The notes below the pieces were generated by a model. It saw only the letters and a list, made by a program, of their open reading frames with translations. It did not search any database and had not been told where the DNA came from. DNA of 64,000 nt, taken from positions 434,001 through 498,000 of the forward strand of contig JAFFSR010000370.1 in assembly GCA_017163975.1 (NCBI GenBank). Direction: 5' to 3'. Origin of the DNA: Anastatus disparis. Taxonomy: Eukaryota; Arthropoda; Insecta; Hymenoptera; Eupelmidae. A program made the position numbers and the translations under genes. This document shows positions 11,221 through 23,421 of this stretch, piece after piece. Each line of letters begins with the position of its first letter. The first letter of the stretch is position 1.

Positions 11221-11609
11221 TACATACAGACATTTTCTGGAAACCACTTTTTTCGACTCACCGAGTTCAAATATGTACAAATTAATGAAAAAATAGAAAA
11301 AAAATTTTTTTATCGATACAATGCTTCCTCTATAAGAAAGCAATTAATAAGCAAAATTAAAGGCTTGGATGCAATAAGGGCATTTACGCTCGGAACACGT
11401 AAAAGTGAAGTCACTTGGTGGTAAAAATATTTTCTTCAAACAAATTTCAAAAAATTTGACGATATAAACTCATCACGCCGCATCTTTTTTACATTAACAA
11501 GTTTTTTATAAAATTTTTATTTTTAAAGAAAAAAATTAAAAACAAGAAAATTTTTTACATTAAATTTCAATACTTTTTTAAACTTAAATCGTTGTAACTC
11601 GAATAAATA

Positions 11610-14540
11610 TTAAGAGGAGGTCACGTGTCTGCATGAGCCTGAAGTTTCCGACGTCCAGATCCGACACTATTAAAATAAATTTTTTTTATTATTTAAACCA
11701 CTTCAAAATGACTTAAATAATCTTGCCAACTCTAAAAATGATCGTAAACAAAATTTGAACCACTTCGGATTACCGGAAGGTAGACATAATGAACTGAGAT
11801 TAACAACATACTTTTGTGTATATATACGAAAATATGGTAAATACACTAAAGTGAAAAAATTTTATAATTAAATGAAAATAACCAGCCAGAAATGAATAAA
11901 ATCACTAAATTGACATTCAATTTATAATTAATAATAATTTGGGCCGTTTTCTACTATCGGAATAATATAAAACCGGCCCGACTTCGATTAAATCATGTTG
12001 TTATATACCACAAAAATTATTCAAATACGAAAATCTAAATAATTCTTATTTTTATTGATACAATCAACTGCTAATAGTTGTGAATCCTTTATTAACAGTT
12101 GCATTAATATAAAAAAGAGATCTGGTGTAGTATCAATCACCGGAAGGCAACTATATAGACCAACGTATGATGAAAAAATGCTACTTTGATCAAATAAAAA
12201 ATTGCTTGAGAGCCGTAATAAGAATATTTATTGTTCTTACTAATATAACCAACTGGAAAAGTTTGAAAATCTTAAATTAATATTTAATTATTTAAAAACA
12301 ATCTGGTGTAGTTTCCACCGCCGGAAGGCAACTATATAGACCCGCGTATGATAAAATAATGCTTGTGTAATCAAAATAAAAAGAGATTAAAAGCCGCATT
12401 ACGTATATTTATTGTTGTTACGAATATCACCATTTGGAAATATTTCGGAATTTCCAATTGACATCTGAACACTTTAAAAAAATCATCTGGTGTAGTTTGA
12501 ACCACCGGAAGGTGACTATATACTCCCAAATCCGATAAAATAATGCTACTACGATATAAAAAAAAATAATGTCAAAGCCACAGTGAGAATATTTATTCTT
12601 ATTACAAATATAACCAACTGCAAACGTTTAGGAATCCTGAATTACAATCTAAATAGTTTATAAAAACCATCTGGTGTAGTTTGAACTACCGGTAGGTAAC
12701 TAGACACACTCAAGTCTGATAAAATAATGCTCTGTGATCGAAAAAAAAAAATAGTTTGAAAACCGCATTACGTATATTTATTATTTTTACGGATATAACC
12801 ATCTGGAAATCTTTCAAAATCTTTGATTAACAGTTTATGAAAACCATCTGGTGTAGTTTGAACCACCAGAAGGTGACTAGACACTCCTAAATTCGATAAA
12901 ATAATACTAGTACGATATACACAAAAATAATGTTAAAGCCGCTGTAATGGCTATATTACTTAATTATTATTAATTTAAGATTTTGAAAGATTGCCCGATG
13001 GTTAAATTAGTAAAAATAATAAATATACGTAATGCGGTTTTCAAACTATTTTTTTTTTTTCGATCACAGAGCATTATTTTATCAGACTTGAGTGTGTCTA
13101 GTTACCTACCGGTAGTTCAAACTACACCAGATGGTTTTTATAAACTATTTAGATTGTAATTCAGGATTCCTAAACGTTTGCAGTTGGTTATATTTGTAAT
13201 AAGAATAAATATTCTCACTGTGGCTTTGACATTATTTTTTTTTATATCGTAGTAGCATTATTTTATCGGATTTGGGAGTATATAGTCACCTTCCGGTGGT
13301 TCAAACTACACCAGATGATTTTTTTAAAGTGTTCAGATGTCAATTGGAAATTCCGAAATATTTCCAAATGGTGATATTCGTAACAACAATAAATATACGT
13401 AATGCGGCTTTTAATCTCTTTTTATTTTGATTACACAAGCATTATTTTATCATACGCGGGTCTATATAGTTGCCTTCCGGCGGTGGAAACTACACCAGAT
13501 TGTTTTTAAATAATTAAATATTAATTTAAGATTTTCAAACTTTTCCAGTTGGTTATATTAGTAAGAACAATAAATATTCTTATTACGGCTCTCAAGCAAT
13601 TTTTTATTTGATCAAAGTAGCATTTTTTCATCATACGTTGGTCTATATAGTTGCCTTCCGGTGATTGATACTACACCAGATCTCTTTTTTATATTAATGC
13701 AACTGTTAATAAAGGATTCACAACTATTAGCAGTTGATTGTATCAATAAAAATAAGAATTATTTAGATTTTCGTATTTGAATAATTTTTGTGGTATATAA
13801 CAACATGATTTAATCGAAGTCGGGCCGGTTTTATATTATTCCGATAGTAGAAAACGGCCCAAATTATTATTAATTATAAATTGAATGTCAATTTAGTGAT
13901 TTTATTCATTTCCGGCTGGTTATTTTCATTTAATTATAAAATTTTTTCACTTTAGTGTATTTACCATATTTTCGTATATATACACAAAAGTATGTTGTTA
14001 ATCTCAGTTCATTATGTCTACCTTCCGGTAATCCGAAGTGGTTCAAATTTTGTTTACGATCATTTTTAGAGTTGGCAAGATTATTTAAGTCATTTTGAAG
14101 TGGTTTAAATAATAAAAAAAATTTATTTTAATAGTGTCGGATCTGGACGTCGGAAACTTCAGGCTCATCGTGTCTCCGTCCTTTTCTAATCAAAGAATTA
14201 TTTTTTTTGCAATAACCAATAACTTTAGCAAAAAATAAAGAGATAGCCTCATCTCGTATTGCAAAAAGCAATATTTTCTTTGATGAGAAATAATCAATTC
14301 TATCTATTCGTCTTCAAGAAAACCTTGAAAAACCAAATTGTTTACCATAACCTCTATGTTTCATTTTTCAAGGTTTTTTTTAAAACGAAACAATAAAATC
14401 AATTCTTTCTTATCAAAAAAATATTGCTTTTTGTATTATGAGATGGGGCTATCTCTTTATTTTTTGCTAAAGTTATTAGTTATTACAAAAAACTCAATTC
14501 TTTGATTAGAAAAGGACAAATATATTCGACCTGCTCTTAA
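11610..14540. mobile_element. TTAA MITE split by a foldback insertion
   Basis: Left end TTAAGAGGAGGTCACGTGTC from 11610; right end ...CGACCTGCTCTTAA to 14540. The remaining right part (14176-14540) contains the conserved GTCCTTTTCTAATC block and inverted arms around AATATTTTCTTTGATGAGAAA. The foldback element 11631-14168 interrupts it near its left end. Confidence 0.8.
11631..14168. mobile_element. 2.5-kb foldback element built of 182-bp repeats
   Basis: Terminal repeats GCATGAGCCTGAAGTTTCC and its complement are flanked by the 7-bp direct repeat CGTGTCT (11624-11630 and 14169-14175), a good target-site duplication. Each arm (~1.2 kb) is a near-perfect inverted copy of the other and holds tandem units whose landmark CTGGTGTAGT...ACCGGAAGG recurs at about 12122, 12303, 12487, 12669 and 12848 in the left arm. 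Units are ~182 bp and appear inverted in the right arm. The unpaired centre is about 12821-12978. No ORF. Confidence 0.85.
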
Positions 14541-14864
14541 CCGATTTAGCTGATGAGCATCTAACTTATAAGAAAATTGCAGCGCTCGACCGCCTGCGCG
14601 CTACTTGTAAATGTTATTTTTTTTTAAATTATGAATCAATCGATGTGAAACTTTCCAGAAATCTTCTTTGTACAAAAACCAAAAACTTTTTCGCTACAGG
14701 TTTCTTGTACTTGAAAGTTCCCTCGATACTTTTTTCTCGAAAAAATTATAAACGCAGAATTTGTAATTTGTATTAATTAATAAACAATGGCGACTAACTA
14801 TTTAAGAATTAAGATTTTTTATCATTATCATAAGTTTCACAACGATTTAATTTCAACCTTTAGA
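14541..14864. other. Spacer in element A
   Basis: AT-rich, no ORF; the end contains CACAACGATTTAATTTCAAC, which resembles the inner end of the element A left arm. Confidence 0.4.
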
Positions 14865-14959
14865 GAACGGGGGTGGTCCCTTCAGGGACCACCCTGAGAA
14901 CACAAACTATTAAATGTTCAAATGTTTATTGAAATGTTTTAATGTTTATTGAATAGTGT

Positions 14960-15763
14960 TGTGACATGGCAGATTGGCCATATTGCTTAGATGTATATTT
15001 GTGGCGCATATAGACGATAGAAGGGAGCATCTAACTTCGGGCAAGACGGAAAGCAGACCACGCGAGTCAAATAGTTAAAACTATAACCCAAAATCGTTGG
15101 CACACACGTGCGAATTTATAAAGCACGTATAATGTGCACTGATATAGTTAGCGAGCAGCTTGACTCGAGTAGCTGAGCTTGGGTCCGTTAAGGATCGTTT
15201 GTCTCTCTCTTGCGGCGCGCGCAGCGTACAGCAAGAGAAACGAAGCCGAGCAGAGGCAAGAAGGAATACCATTATTATTCCTTCTGTCGCCGGCGTCCGA
15301 TAAAGAGCGTTTCGGCTTGCGATATCGCGTAGTATTAATTTTGTGTGTGCGAATATCGCAAGCTTGAGTGAGCGAGAATAGATAAATTCACTATTCTCAA
15401 AGTTATTTTATTGTGCTTAAAATTGTTGCGAGTGCACGATTGCTAATTAAACTTATATAATTTATTTTTGTCTTTTACGACGTGTGTGCCGGGCGATCGC
15501 GTTTTATTGCATATATTCCCTTCGTGCTTTTCTAATTCGTTATTTTTTGTGTGTTTATTGCTCGTGTCCCTTTTTGCTTCTTGTTTTTTATACGATCTGC
15601 TTTTTGTCGTGCCAATAATTATTTAATTAGTGCAAGCGGCGTCGCGTACGATTACTGTACAAATTTCTTAAATAAAGTTTCTCTTTTTTTTGTTACTTAA
15701 TTAATTACAGCTTATATATTTTTATAAATTTAGTGCAACCTCCTGATCCCCAAGGTTGTCACA
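14960..15763 (+). mobile_element. Solo LTR, 804 bp
   Basis: Begins TGTGACATGG and ends GGTTGTCACA (TG...CA ends with an inverted heptamer TGTGACA/TGTCACA), flanked by the 4-bp duplication GTGT (14956-14959 and 15764-15767). A TATAAT box at 15128-15133 would place the transcription start near 15159. No internal retroelement sequence follows, so this is a solo LTR left by LTR-LTR recombination. Short ORFs inside it are not genes. A 238-bp piece of the same LTR is at 21839-22076 and a diverged relative is at 62835-63290. Confidence 0.85.
15128..15133 (+). promoter_or_regulatory. TATA-like box in the solo LTR
   Basis: TATAAT lies 31 bp upstream of 15159. That is the exact base at which the copy at 21839 begins, which makes 15159 a good candidate transcription start. 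Confidence 0.5.
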
Positions 15764-15887
15764 GTGTGTTCCCTAAAGGGACCACCCCCGTCCTCTTAAG
15801 GTTAAAAAAGTATTGAAATTTAATGTAAAAAATGTTCTTGTTTTTAATTTTTTTTTTTTTTCAAATAAAAATTTTATAAAATAACTG

Positions 15888-16274
15888 TTAAGAGGAGGTC
15901 GAGTACATCTGTCCTTTTCTAATAAAAAAATTAATTTTTTTTACAAAAACTAATAATTATAGCAATAAATAAAGAGAAAGCCGCATCTTGTATAAAAAAG
16001 GAATATTTTCATTGATGAGAGAAAATTAATTTTATCGCTTCGTTTACAAAAAAATTCTGAAAAACTTAAAACATAAAGATTAGGGTAAACAATTCGGGTT
16101 TTCAAGCTTTTCTTGAAAACGAAGCAATAAAATTAATTCTTTCTTATTATAGAAAATTTTGCTTTCTTTAATACAAGATGCGGCTTTTTCTTTATTTTTT
16201 GCTGAAGTTACTAGTTTTTGCGAAAAATTGATTCTTTCATCAGAAAAAGACAGATATACGTGACCTGCTCTTAA
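15888..16274. mobile_element. TTAA MITE, family 3
   Basis: TTAAGAGGAGGTCGAG... to ...CGTGACCTGCTCTTAA, with long internal arms. It interrupts the right arm of element A. The unbroken left arm shows a single TTAA at the matching place (near 11492), which proves the TTAA duplication. Confidence 0.9.
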
Positions 16275-16409
16275 TATAAAAAAGATGCGGCGTGATGAGT
16301 TTTACATCGTCAAATTTTTTGAAATTTGTTTGAAGAAAATGAAATTTTTACCACCAAGTGACTTTACTTTTAACGTCTATTACGCTGGCACAGCCACTAG
16401 ACAACGCCA

Positions 16410-19400
16410 CTATCTAACCATTACCATATTTTGTTGCTAATTTGTTGCTAATTTGTTACGCAAAAATCAATTTTGTTGCTCTAGCCGTTCCCGAGAAACA
16501 CGGGCCGTGCTAGCGTAAGTCTTACGCTAGCAAGGCCACTGCTGTAACTCTAATTATAATTAAGATATTTCAACTATTCGAACGGCATAATTTGTTGCTA
16601 ATTTGTTGCTGAAAGATGATATTTTCCAAAATTCGAAAACAATAGTATTCGACCCTAATACCGACATCAGGCCCAGTTGAATTTCAAGAAATCAGTTATT
16701 TTTCAGGGTATGACTAAAACTAAAGAGTAATAATTTGTTGCTAATTTGTTGCTGATGATTCCACCTTGAAACAATTTTTTTGCTCCAGCCCTTCCCGAGA
16801 AACACGAACCGTGCTAGCGTAAGTCTTACGCTAGCAAGGCCACTGCTGTAACTCTGGTTCTAATTGAGATATTTTAAAGATTCGAACAGCATAATTTGTT
16901 GTTAATTTGTAGCTGAAAGATAATGTTTTCCGAAATTCGAAAACAATAGAATTGACCCTAATACCGACATCAGGCCTAGTTGAATTTCAAGAAATCAGTT
17001 ATTTTTCAGGGTATGACTTAAACTAATGAGTAATAATTTGTTGCTGATTTGTTGCTGAAAGATGATGTTTTCCAAAATTCGAAAACAATAGTATTTGACC
17101 GTAATACCGACATCAGGCCCAGTTGAATTTCAAGAAATCAGTTATTTTTCAGAGTATGTTTAAAACTGATGAGTAACAATTTGTTGCTAATTTGTTGCTG
17201 ATAATTCTACCTTAAAACAATTTTTTTGCTGCAGCCGTTCTCGAGAAACACGGGCCCTGCTAACGTAAGTCTTACGCTAGCAAGGCCACTGCTGTAACTC
17301 TGGTTCTAATTAAGATATTTTAAAGATTCAAACGGCATGATTTATTGCTAATTTGTTGCTAATAGATGATATTTTCCAAAATTCGAAAACAATAGTATTT
17401 GACCCTGATACCGACATGAGGCCTAGTTGAATTTCAAGAAATCAGTTATTTTTCAGAGTATGACTAAAACTTATGAATAATAATTTGATGCTAATTTGTT
17501 GCTGATAGTTCCACCTTAAAACCATTTTTTGGCTCCAGCCGTTCCCGAGAAACACGGGCCCTGCTAGCGTAAGTATTACGCTAGCAAGGCTACTGCTGTA
17601 ACTCTTGTTCTAATTAATATATTTTAACTATTCGAACGGCATAATTTGTTGCTAATTTATTGCTGAAAGATGATGTTTTCCAAAATTCGAAAACAATAGT
17701 ATTTGACCCCAATACCGACATCAGGCCCAATTAAATTTTAAGAAATCAGTTATTTTTCAGAGTATGACTAAAACTGATAAGTAATAATTTGTTGCTGATA
17801 ATTCCACCTTGAAACATTTTTTTTGCTCCAGCCGTTCCCGAGAAACACGGGCCCTGCTAGCGTAAGTCTCACGCTAGCAAGGCTACTGCTGTAACTCTTG
17901 TTCTAATTAAGATATATTAACTATTCGAACAGCTTATGCTAATTTGTTGCTGAAAGATGATATTTTCCAAAATTCGAAAACAATAGAATTTGACCCTAAT
18001 ACAGACATCAGGCCCAGTTGAATTTTAAGAAATCAGTTATTTTTCAGAGTATGACTAAAACTGATGAGTAATAATTTGCTGCTAATTTGTTGCTGAAAGA
18101 TGATGTTTTCCAAAATTCGAACACATTAGTATTTGACCACAATACCGACATCAGGCCCAGTTGAATTTTAAGAAATCAGTTATTTTTCAGAGTATGACTA
18201 AAACTTATGGGTAATAATTTGTTTCTAATTTGTTGCTGATAATTCTACCTTGAAACAATTTCTTTGCTCCAGCCGTTCCCGAGAAACACGGGCCCTGCTA
18301 GCGTAAGTCTTACGCTAGCAAGGCTACTGCTGTAACTCTTGTTCTAATTAAGATATTTTAACTATTCGAACGGCATAATTTGTTGCTAATTTGTTGCTGA
18401 AAGATGATGTTTTCCAAAATTCGAAAACAATAGTATTTGACCCTAATACCGACATCAGGCCCAGTTGAATTTCAAGAAATCAGTTATTTTTCAGAGTATG
18501 ACTAAAACTGATGAGTAATAATTTGTTGCTAATTTGTTGCTGAAAGATGATGTTTTCCAAAATTCGAAAACAATAGTATTTGACCCTAATACCGACTTTA
18601 CGCCCAGATGAATTTTAAGAAATCAGTTATTTTTTAGAGTATGACTAAAACTGATGAGTAATAATTTGTTGCTGATAATTCCACCTTGAAAAATTTTTTT
18701 TGCTTCAGCTGTTCCCGAGAAACACGGGCCCTGCTAGCGTAAGTCTTACGCTAGCAAGGCTACTGTTGTAACTCTGGTTCTAATTAAGATATTTTAAAGA
18801 TTTGAACGGCATAATTTGTTGCTAATTTGTTGCTGAAAGATGATATTTTTCAAAATTCGAAAACAATAGTATTTGACCCTAATACCGACATTAGGCCCAG
18901 TTGAATTTCAAGAAATCAGTTATTTTTCAGGGTATGACTAAAACTAAAAAGTAATAATTTGTTGCTTATTTGTTGCTGAAAGATGATGTTTTCCAAAATT
19001 CGAAAACAATAGTATTTGACCCTAATACCGACTTTAGGCCCAGATGAATTTTAAGAAATCAGTTATTTTCCAGAGTATGACTAAAACTGTTGAGTAATAA
19101 TTTGTTGCTAATTTGTTGCTGATGATTCCACCTTGAAACAATTTTTTTGCTCCAGCCGAGAAACACGGGCCCTGCTAGCGTAAGTCTTACGCTAGCAAGG
19201 CTACTGCTGTAACTCTTGTTCTAATTAAGATATTTTAACTATTCGAACGGCATAATTTGTTGCTAATTTGTTGCTGAAAGATGATGTTTTCCAAAATTCG
19301 AAAACAATAGTATTTGACCCTAATACCGACATCAGGCCCAGTTGAATTTCAAGAAATCAGTTATTTTTCAGAGTATGACTAAAACTGATGAGTAATAATT

Positions 19401-20112
19401 TGTTGCTAATTTGTTGCTGAAAGATGATGTTTTCCAAAATTCGAAAACAATAGTATTTGACCCTAATACCGACTTTACGCCCAGATGAATTTTAAGAAAT
19501 CAGTTATTTTTTAGAGTATGACTAAAACTGATGAGTAATAATTTGTTGCTGATAATTCCACCTTGAAAAATTTTTTTTGCTTCAGCTGTTCCCGAGAAAC
19601 ACGGGCCCTGCTAGCGTAAGTCTTACGCTAGCAAGGCTACTGTTGTAACTCTGGTTCTAATTAAGATATTTTAAAGATTTGAACGGCATAATTTGTTGCT
19701 AATTTGTTGCTGAAAGATGATATTTTTCAAAATTCGAAAACAATAGTATTTGACCCTAATACCGACTTTAGGCCCAGTTGAATTTCAAGAAATCAGTTAT
19801 TTTTCAGGGTATGACTAAAACTAAAAAGTAATAATTTGTTGCTTATTTGTTGCTGAAAGATGATGTTTTCCAAAATTCGAAAACAATAGTATTTGACCCT
19901 AATACCGACTTTAGGCCCAGATGAATTTTAAGAAATCAGTTATTTTCCAGAGTATGACTAAAACTGTTGAGTAATAATTTGTTGCTAATTTGTTGCTGAT
20001 GATTCCACCTTGAAACAATTTTTTTGCTCCAGCCGAGAAACACGGGCCGTGCTAGCGTAAGTCTTACGCTAGCAAGGCCACTGCTGTAACTCTGGTTCTA
20101 ATTAAGATATTT
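16410..20112. repeat. Tandem array with 304/441-bp monomers and an 877-bp higher-order unit
   Basis: A landmark palindrome GCTAGCGTAAG-T-CTTACGCTAGC starts at 16509, 16813, 17259, 17563, 17856, 18297, 18733, 19174, 19610 and 20051. Spacings are 304, 446, 304, 293, 441, 436, 441, 436 and 441. The longer units contain one extra ~140-bp subrepeat (TTTGTTGCTGAAAGATGATG ... CAGTTATTTTTCAGAGTATG). From 18297 the 436/441 pair repeats as an 877-bp block with very few differences. No ORF. Confidence 0.92.
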
Positions 20113-20177
20113 TTCCGCATTCTAACCTCAAAATCGCAACTTCTTTTCTCATTTTCGGCTCTCATGCGAAAAAAATC

Positions 20178-20254
20178 ATTATTAACCTCTGGTGTAAAGG
20201 CTGTTTTACGAAACTCGTTACGTAAATCCAGCCTTTCCACCCCAGGTTAATAAT
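20178..20254. repeat. Hairpin next to the array
   Basis: ATTATTAACCTCTGGTGTAA...AGGCTG pairs with CAGCCTTTCCACCCCAGGTTAATAAT across a ~25-base loop. It marks the right edge of the tandem array. Confidence 0.7.
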
Positions 20255-21040
20255 GTACTATTATAGCACTGCGTGAGCTAAATCCGCGTTTTCTACACCA
20301 TTTAGCGGGAGCTAAGTACAACTTTTTTGAACTGTGTAAAAAAGTACTACTGTAATATATTTCACACTTTATTATGCTGTTCGAAAAAGTAATCATATCG
20401 AAATCACGCGTCACAATCACTCTTTGTACGTTTATTAATACGTAGAAATATCTTTTCACCTATAATAACACGTAGACAATTAACCCAAAAAATATAAATA
20501 CCTCAATAAAGAATTAAAAGCATCAAGAAAACGAAAACTATAGTTTATAAATTCTTATTGTGCCGTGAGTTGTCGAAATATATAAAACCTCTGTGAGCGC
20601 GCATGCGTGTACAGTGTATACAGCCTAACGATGAGAAAGAGAGAGATGCATATATGAAAAATGAACTAGATGTTTCGCTTTGTCTGACTTATGTATACAT
20701 AAATCTGAATAATCGGCAAGATTTTGTTAGCATATTGTATTTAATTATTAATAAAATATCAGTGATATTAATAATTATCAATATAATTTCACACTCTAAA
20801 AATGCTTTTGAAATCGTTTTTACTTTTCTTATTTGTTTGTGAAGGGTTTAGTTTTGATAATGTATATAATTTTCATTTTTTTCGAATTATCGTTCGTAGA
20901 GTGCATAGTTTTGTTGATATATAGCATTCGTTTTTATTTACGAATTATCATTCGTGGAGCGTATAGATTTCGTTGAAATTCATTTTCTATAGTATAGATT
21001 ACGTGTGGTGGATTTATCTCACACGTGCTATAAAATAATA
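20255..21040. other. Gene-free interior of element B
   Basis: Only short ORFs without recognisable domains. Repeated GAATTATCGTTCGTAGAG / GAATTATCATTCGTGGAG themes near 20885 and 20941 form a weak direct repeat. Confidence 0.4.
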
Positions 21041-21156
21041 TACGATTTGTATGCTCGAAGTGGTCCTCTCACATGACGTGCTTAGCACCCTCGCTGCGCT
21101 CGGGTGCTAACTGCGCGCCGTGTTAAAAAGGACCACTTAGAGCACGTGTATCGTAA
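21041..21156. repeat. 116-bp hairpin with GC-rich tip
   Basis: AAGTGGTCC (21058-21066) pairs with GGACCACTT (21130-21138), and the match extends outward (GCTC / GAGC). A second stem TAGCACCC/GGGTGCTA encloses TCGCTGCGCTC. The tip resembles that of the hairpin inserted at 38048-38162. Confidence 0.7.
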
Positions 21157-21162
21157 TGTACT

Positions 21163-21230
21163 ATTAACGATTCGAACGGCATAATTTGTTGATGAAAGAT
21201 AACATTTTCCGAAATTCGAAAACAATAGTA
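21163..21230. repeat. Orphan piece of the 304-bp monomer
   Basis: ACGATTCGAACGGCATAATT ... AAATTCGAAAACAATAGTAT matches the satellite monomer, with a short deletion, outside the array. Confidence 0.8.
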
Positions 21231-21838
21231 TTTGAATCAAGTTTAGTTTATTTCTGCCGCCCAGTATTTGCTGCACGAGCGAGAGGGGTACTACTGGCTG
21301 GCAGCGGCAGGAATGAATAGCAGATGCACTAGTTCTTTTATTTATAAGAGAAAGAGAGAGAGAAAGAGTTAGAGTTAGAAAAAAGAGGGTCTCGCAAAGC
21401 GCGCCCGAGATTGACTGCGGTTCGAGTAACAAATTCGCCCCGTATTAATCCTTCTTACTCCCAAATGGCGTAGATGATTCTATGTCGTTGTAGCAGGTAT
21501 GAGGGACTATCAAATTATAAATGTGCAAATTCGCTATCCTTCTTTCTTTTGATTTGAATTTGAATAAACGTATGGTAACAGTGTAGACGCGGATCGTCTG
21601 CGGAACCGTCATTGATGTGTCACAAATTTGACAAGCTGACCACGCATATCACGCACATTTTATAATTAATGTTTTTTTTCACTGTCTCACTTTCACTATA
21701 ATAATAATTTTGTTGTTATTTGTACTAATTTTTTTTCATTATTTGCACTAATTTTTTTGTATGATTAATCAATTTTTTAAAGGACAAAATGTGAAAAGAA
21801 AAAACAAAACACGCCGATTAAACTAACCAATTTTACGA
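21231..21838. other. Gene-free interior of element B
   Basis: No conserved ORF; contains an AGAGAGAGAAAGAGTTAGAG purine tract (21353-21378). Confidence 0.4.
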
Positions 21839-22076
21839 CTTGACTCGAGTAGCTGAGCTTGGGTCCGTTAAGGATCGTTTGTCTCTCTCTTGCGGCGCGC
21901 GCAGCGTACAGCAAGAGAAACGAAGCCGAGCAGAGGCAAGAAGGAATACCATTATTATTCCTTCTGTCGCCGGCGTCCGATAAAGAGCGTTTCGGCTTGC
22001 GATATCGCGTAGTATTAATTTTGTGTGTGCGAATATCGTAAGCTTGAGTGAGCGAGAATAGATAAATTCACTATTC
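21839..22076 (+). mobile_element. 238-bp LTR fragment identical to 15159-15396
   Basis: Only one difference was noticed against the solo LTR (C15349-region CGCAAG versus CGTAAG here). It starts abruptly at the base predicted to be the LTR transcription start and ends abruptly at CTATTC, followed by unrelated sequence. No LTR termini and no duplication are present, so this is not a normal insertion but probably the 5' end of a retrocopied transcript. Confidence 0.8.
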
Positions 22077-22120
22077 GAGAAACGTCAACTCATAAAACTG
22101 CAAAATTTAAAATACATAAT

Positions 22121-23171
22121 ATGAACAATTTAATTATAGACGATAAAAAGTCTATACCTTTTGATATAACAAATATCAAAATTAACGAAAAAGAAAATGA
22201 TGGAAAAACAAATATAGAACATCAAGAAAATGTTCAAGCTAATACTATTTTATTAGCCAAGAAAACTACTAGAGAAGTTAAATACAATGAACCTCATATA
22301 ATCGAATCTGAACAAACTGAAAAATTGTTAAGTAATCAAGTTATAATAAATCAAGTTCCAATTTTAGAAGATTTCGAAACAGTGCATTCATATGTTCTGA
22401 CCGTAAGAAATGACACAAAAACAATAAATTGTGTAGAAAAAGGAAAATCGTATACAATTGATCTCAAACAAAATAAAGAATGTGAAAATAATTTAAAAAT
22501 GCAAAAGAAGAGCCAATAATTTTCGACAGTATTGACCCATTAATGAATGACTTTATAAAATACGAAAACATAATTGAAAATTTCTTACCAGAACTGAACA
22601 ACTCTGAAATAATCCAAGAGACTAATTTTGCACAAGAAGCACAAATTATTTACAGCGATAATTCTGTATTACAATTCAATGATGGACCAGACCTTGATAA
22701 ATTAATTCAACTATGTTTAAATGAAACAAATCTTGCCAGCAAAAATAATATATCCAAACTCATTAAAAACAACACAACTAATAACAAAAATGATTCTCTA
22801 CAAAAAAATAATAAACTTTTGAAAATACAAAAATGCTTTACAACAAAAAGCTCTAATAATTTAAATAAAAAAAAAAAAAAAATGGTGTTTGATAAATATA
22901 TCAAATACACTAAAATTATCAAAATAAAACCAAAACAATTAAATAATAAGACGTATCTAAAAAACAAAATTATTCCTAAAATAAGAATATCACATTAACT
23001 CATAATCAGCAAGATTTAAATAAAAAAATAATTAATAACAATATATTTAAATATTTTGATTTATCATTGAAAATTCTAAATAACATCAGACAAATCAGAA
23101 ACACATTTGATTTCTACTATTATATCATGAACAAAAATTATAAATATTTTAGAAAAAAATCTTGTTCGTGA
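22121..23171 (+). pseudogene. Unknown Asn/Lys-rich coding remnant (three frames)
   Basis: An open region starts at ATG 22121 and runs 132 codons. It continues after a frame change near 22500 (EPIIFDSIDPLMNDFIKYEN...) to 22998 and, after a second change at about 22990, stays open to 23171. The total is roughly 345 residues of acidic N-terminal and basic, Asn/Lys-rich C-terminal sequence including a poly-Lys run at 22869-22881. I recognise no domain. The frames join without losing coding character, so it looks like one protein broken by two indels rather than chance ORFs. It directly follows the LTR fragment. Confidence 0.5.
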
Positions 23172-23421
23172 ATAATCGGATTGGGACACCGCCTTCGGGT
23201 GTTTTCGCGCGCATGGAGGTGGTGCGCATCTGGCATGGTGGGGAGAGAATAGGTAAAAGTCGCGTGTCTCTACGAAAAAGGAGTAGTAGTATTTTTGACA
23301 TCGACGTCTCTACATCGGCTCCTGATTTCTTCGAGTGGCTTGTGCAGTGGTAGGGGTGCCCCGAGTGCTTGAGTGCGCGATCGCGTGGCGTCGGTACAGG
23401 CGTTCCCGCGACTCACGTTTA

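Larger units (their letters stand above)
14865..15792. mobile_element. Inner inverted-repeat unit interrupted by solo LTR
   Basis: GAACGGGGGTGGTCCCT at 14865 and its complement AGGGACCACCCCCGTC ending at 15792 bracket the unit. The left end also forms a perfect local hairpin, GGGTGGTCCCTTCAGGGACC plus ACCC (14871-14894). Without the LTR it would be only about 120 bp long. Confidence 0.6.
11395..16375. mobile_element. Composite inverted-repeat element A
   Basis: The left arm (11395-11609, starting TAAAAGTGAAGTCACTTGGT) reappears inverted on the right, in two pieces, at 15796-15887 and 16275-16372. The break is the MITE at 15888-16274. Inside lie a MITE split by a foldback element, a smaller inverted-repeat unit and a solo LTR. 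No transposase ORF is visible, so it is non-autonomous or a carcass. The terminal duplication is unclear. Confidence 0.65.

Noticed and set aside
15081..15367. Overlapping 62-63 codon ORFs inside the LTR, repeated at 21859 and 63000
   Set aside because: They are carried by LTR sequence, differ between copies by frameshifts and have no domain; they are promoter/R-region DNA, not genes.
16410..20112. CRISPR-like array
   Set aside because: Units are hundreds of bases long, spacers are not unique and the genome is eukaryotic; it is satellite DNA.
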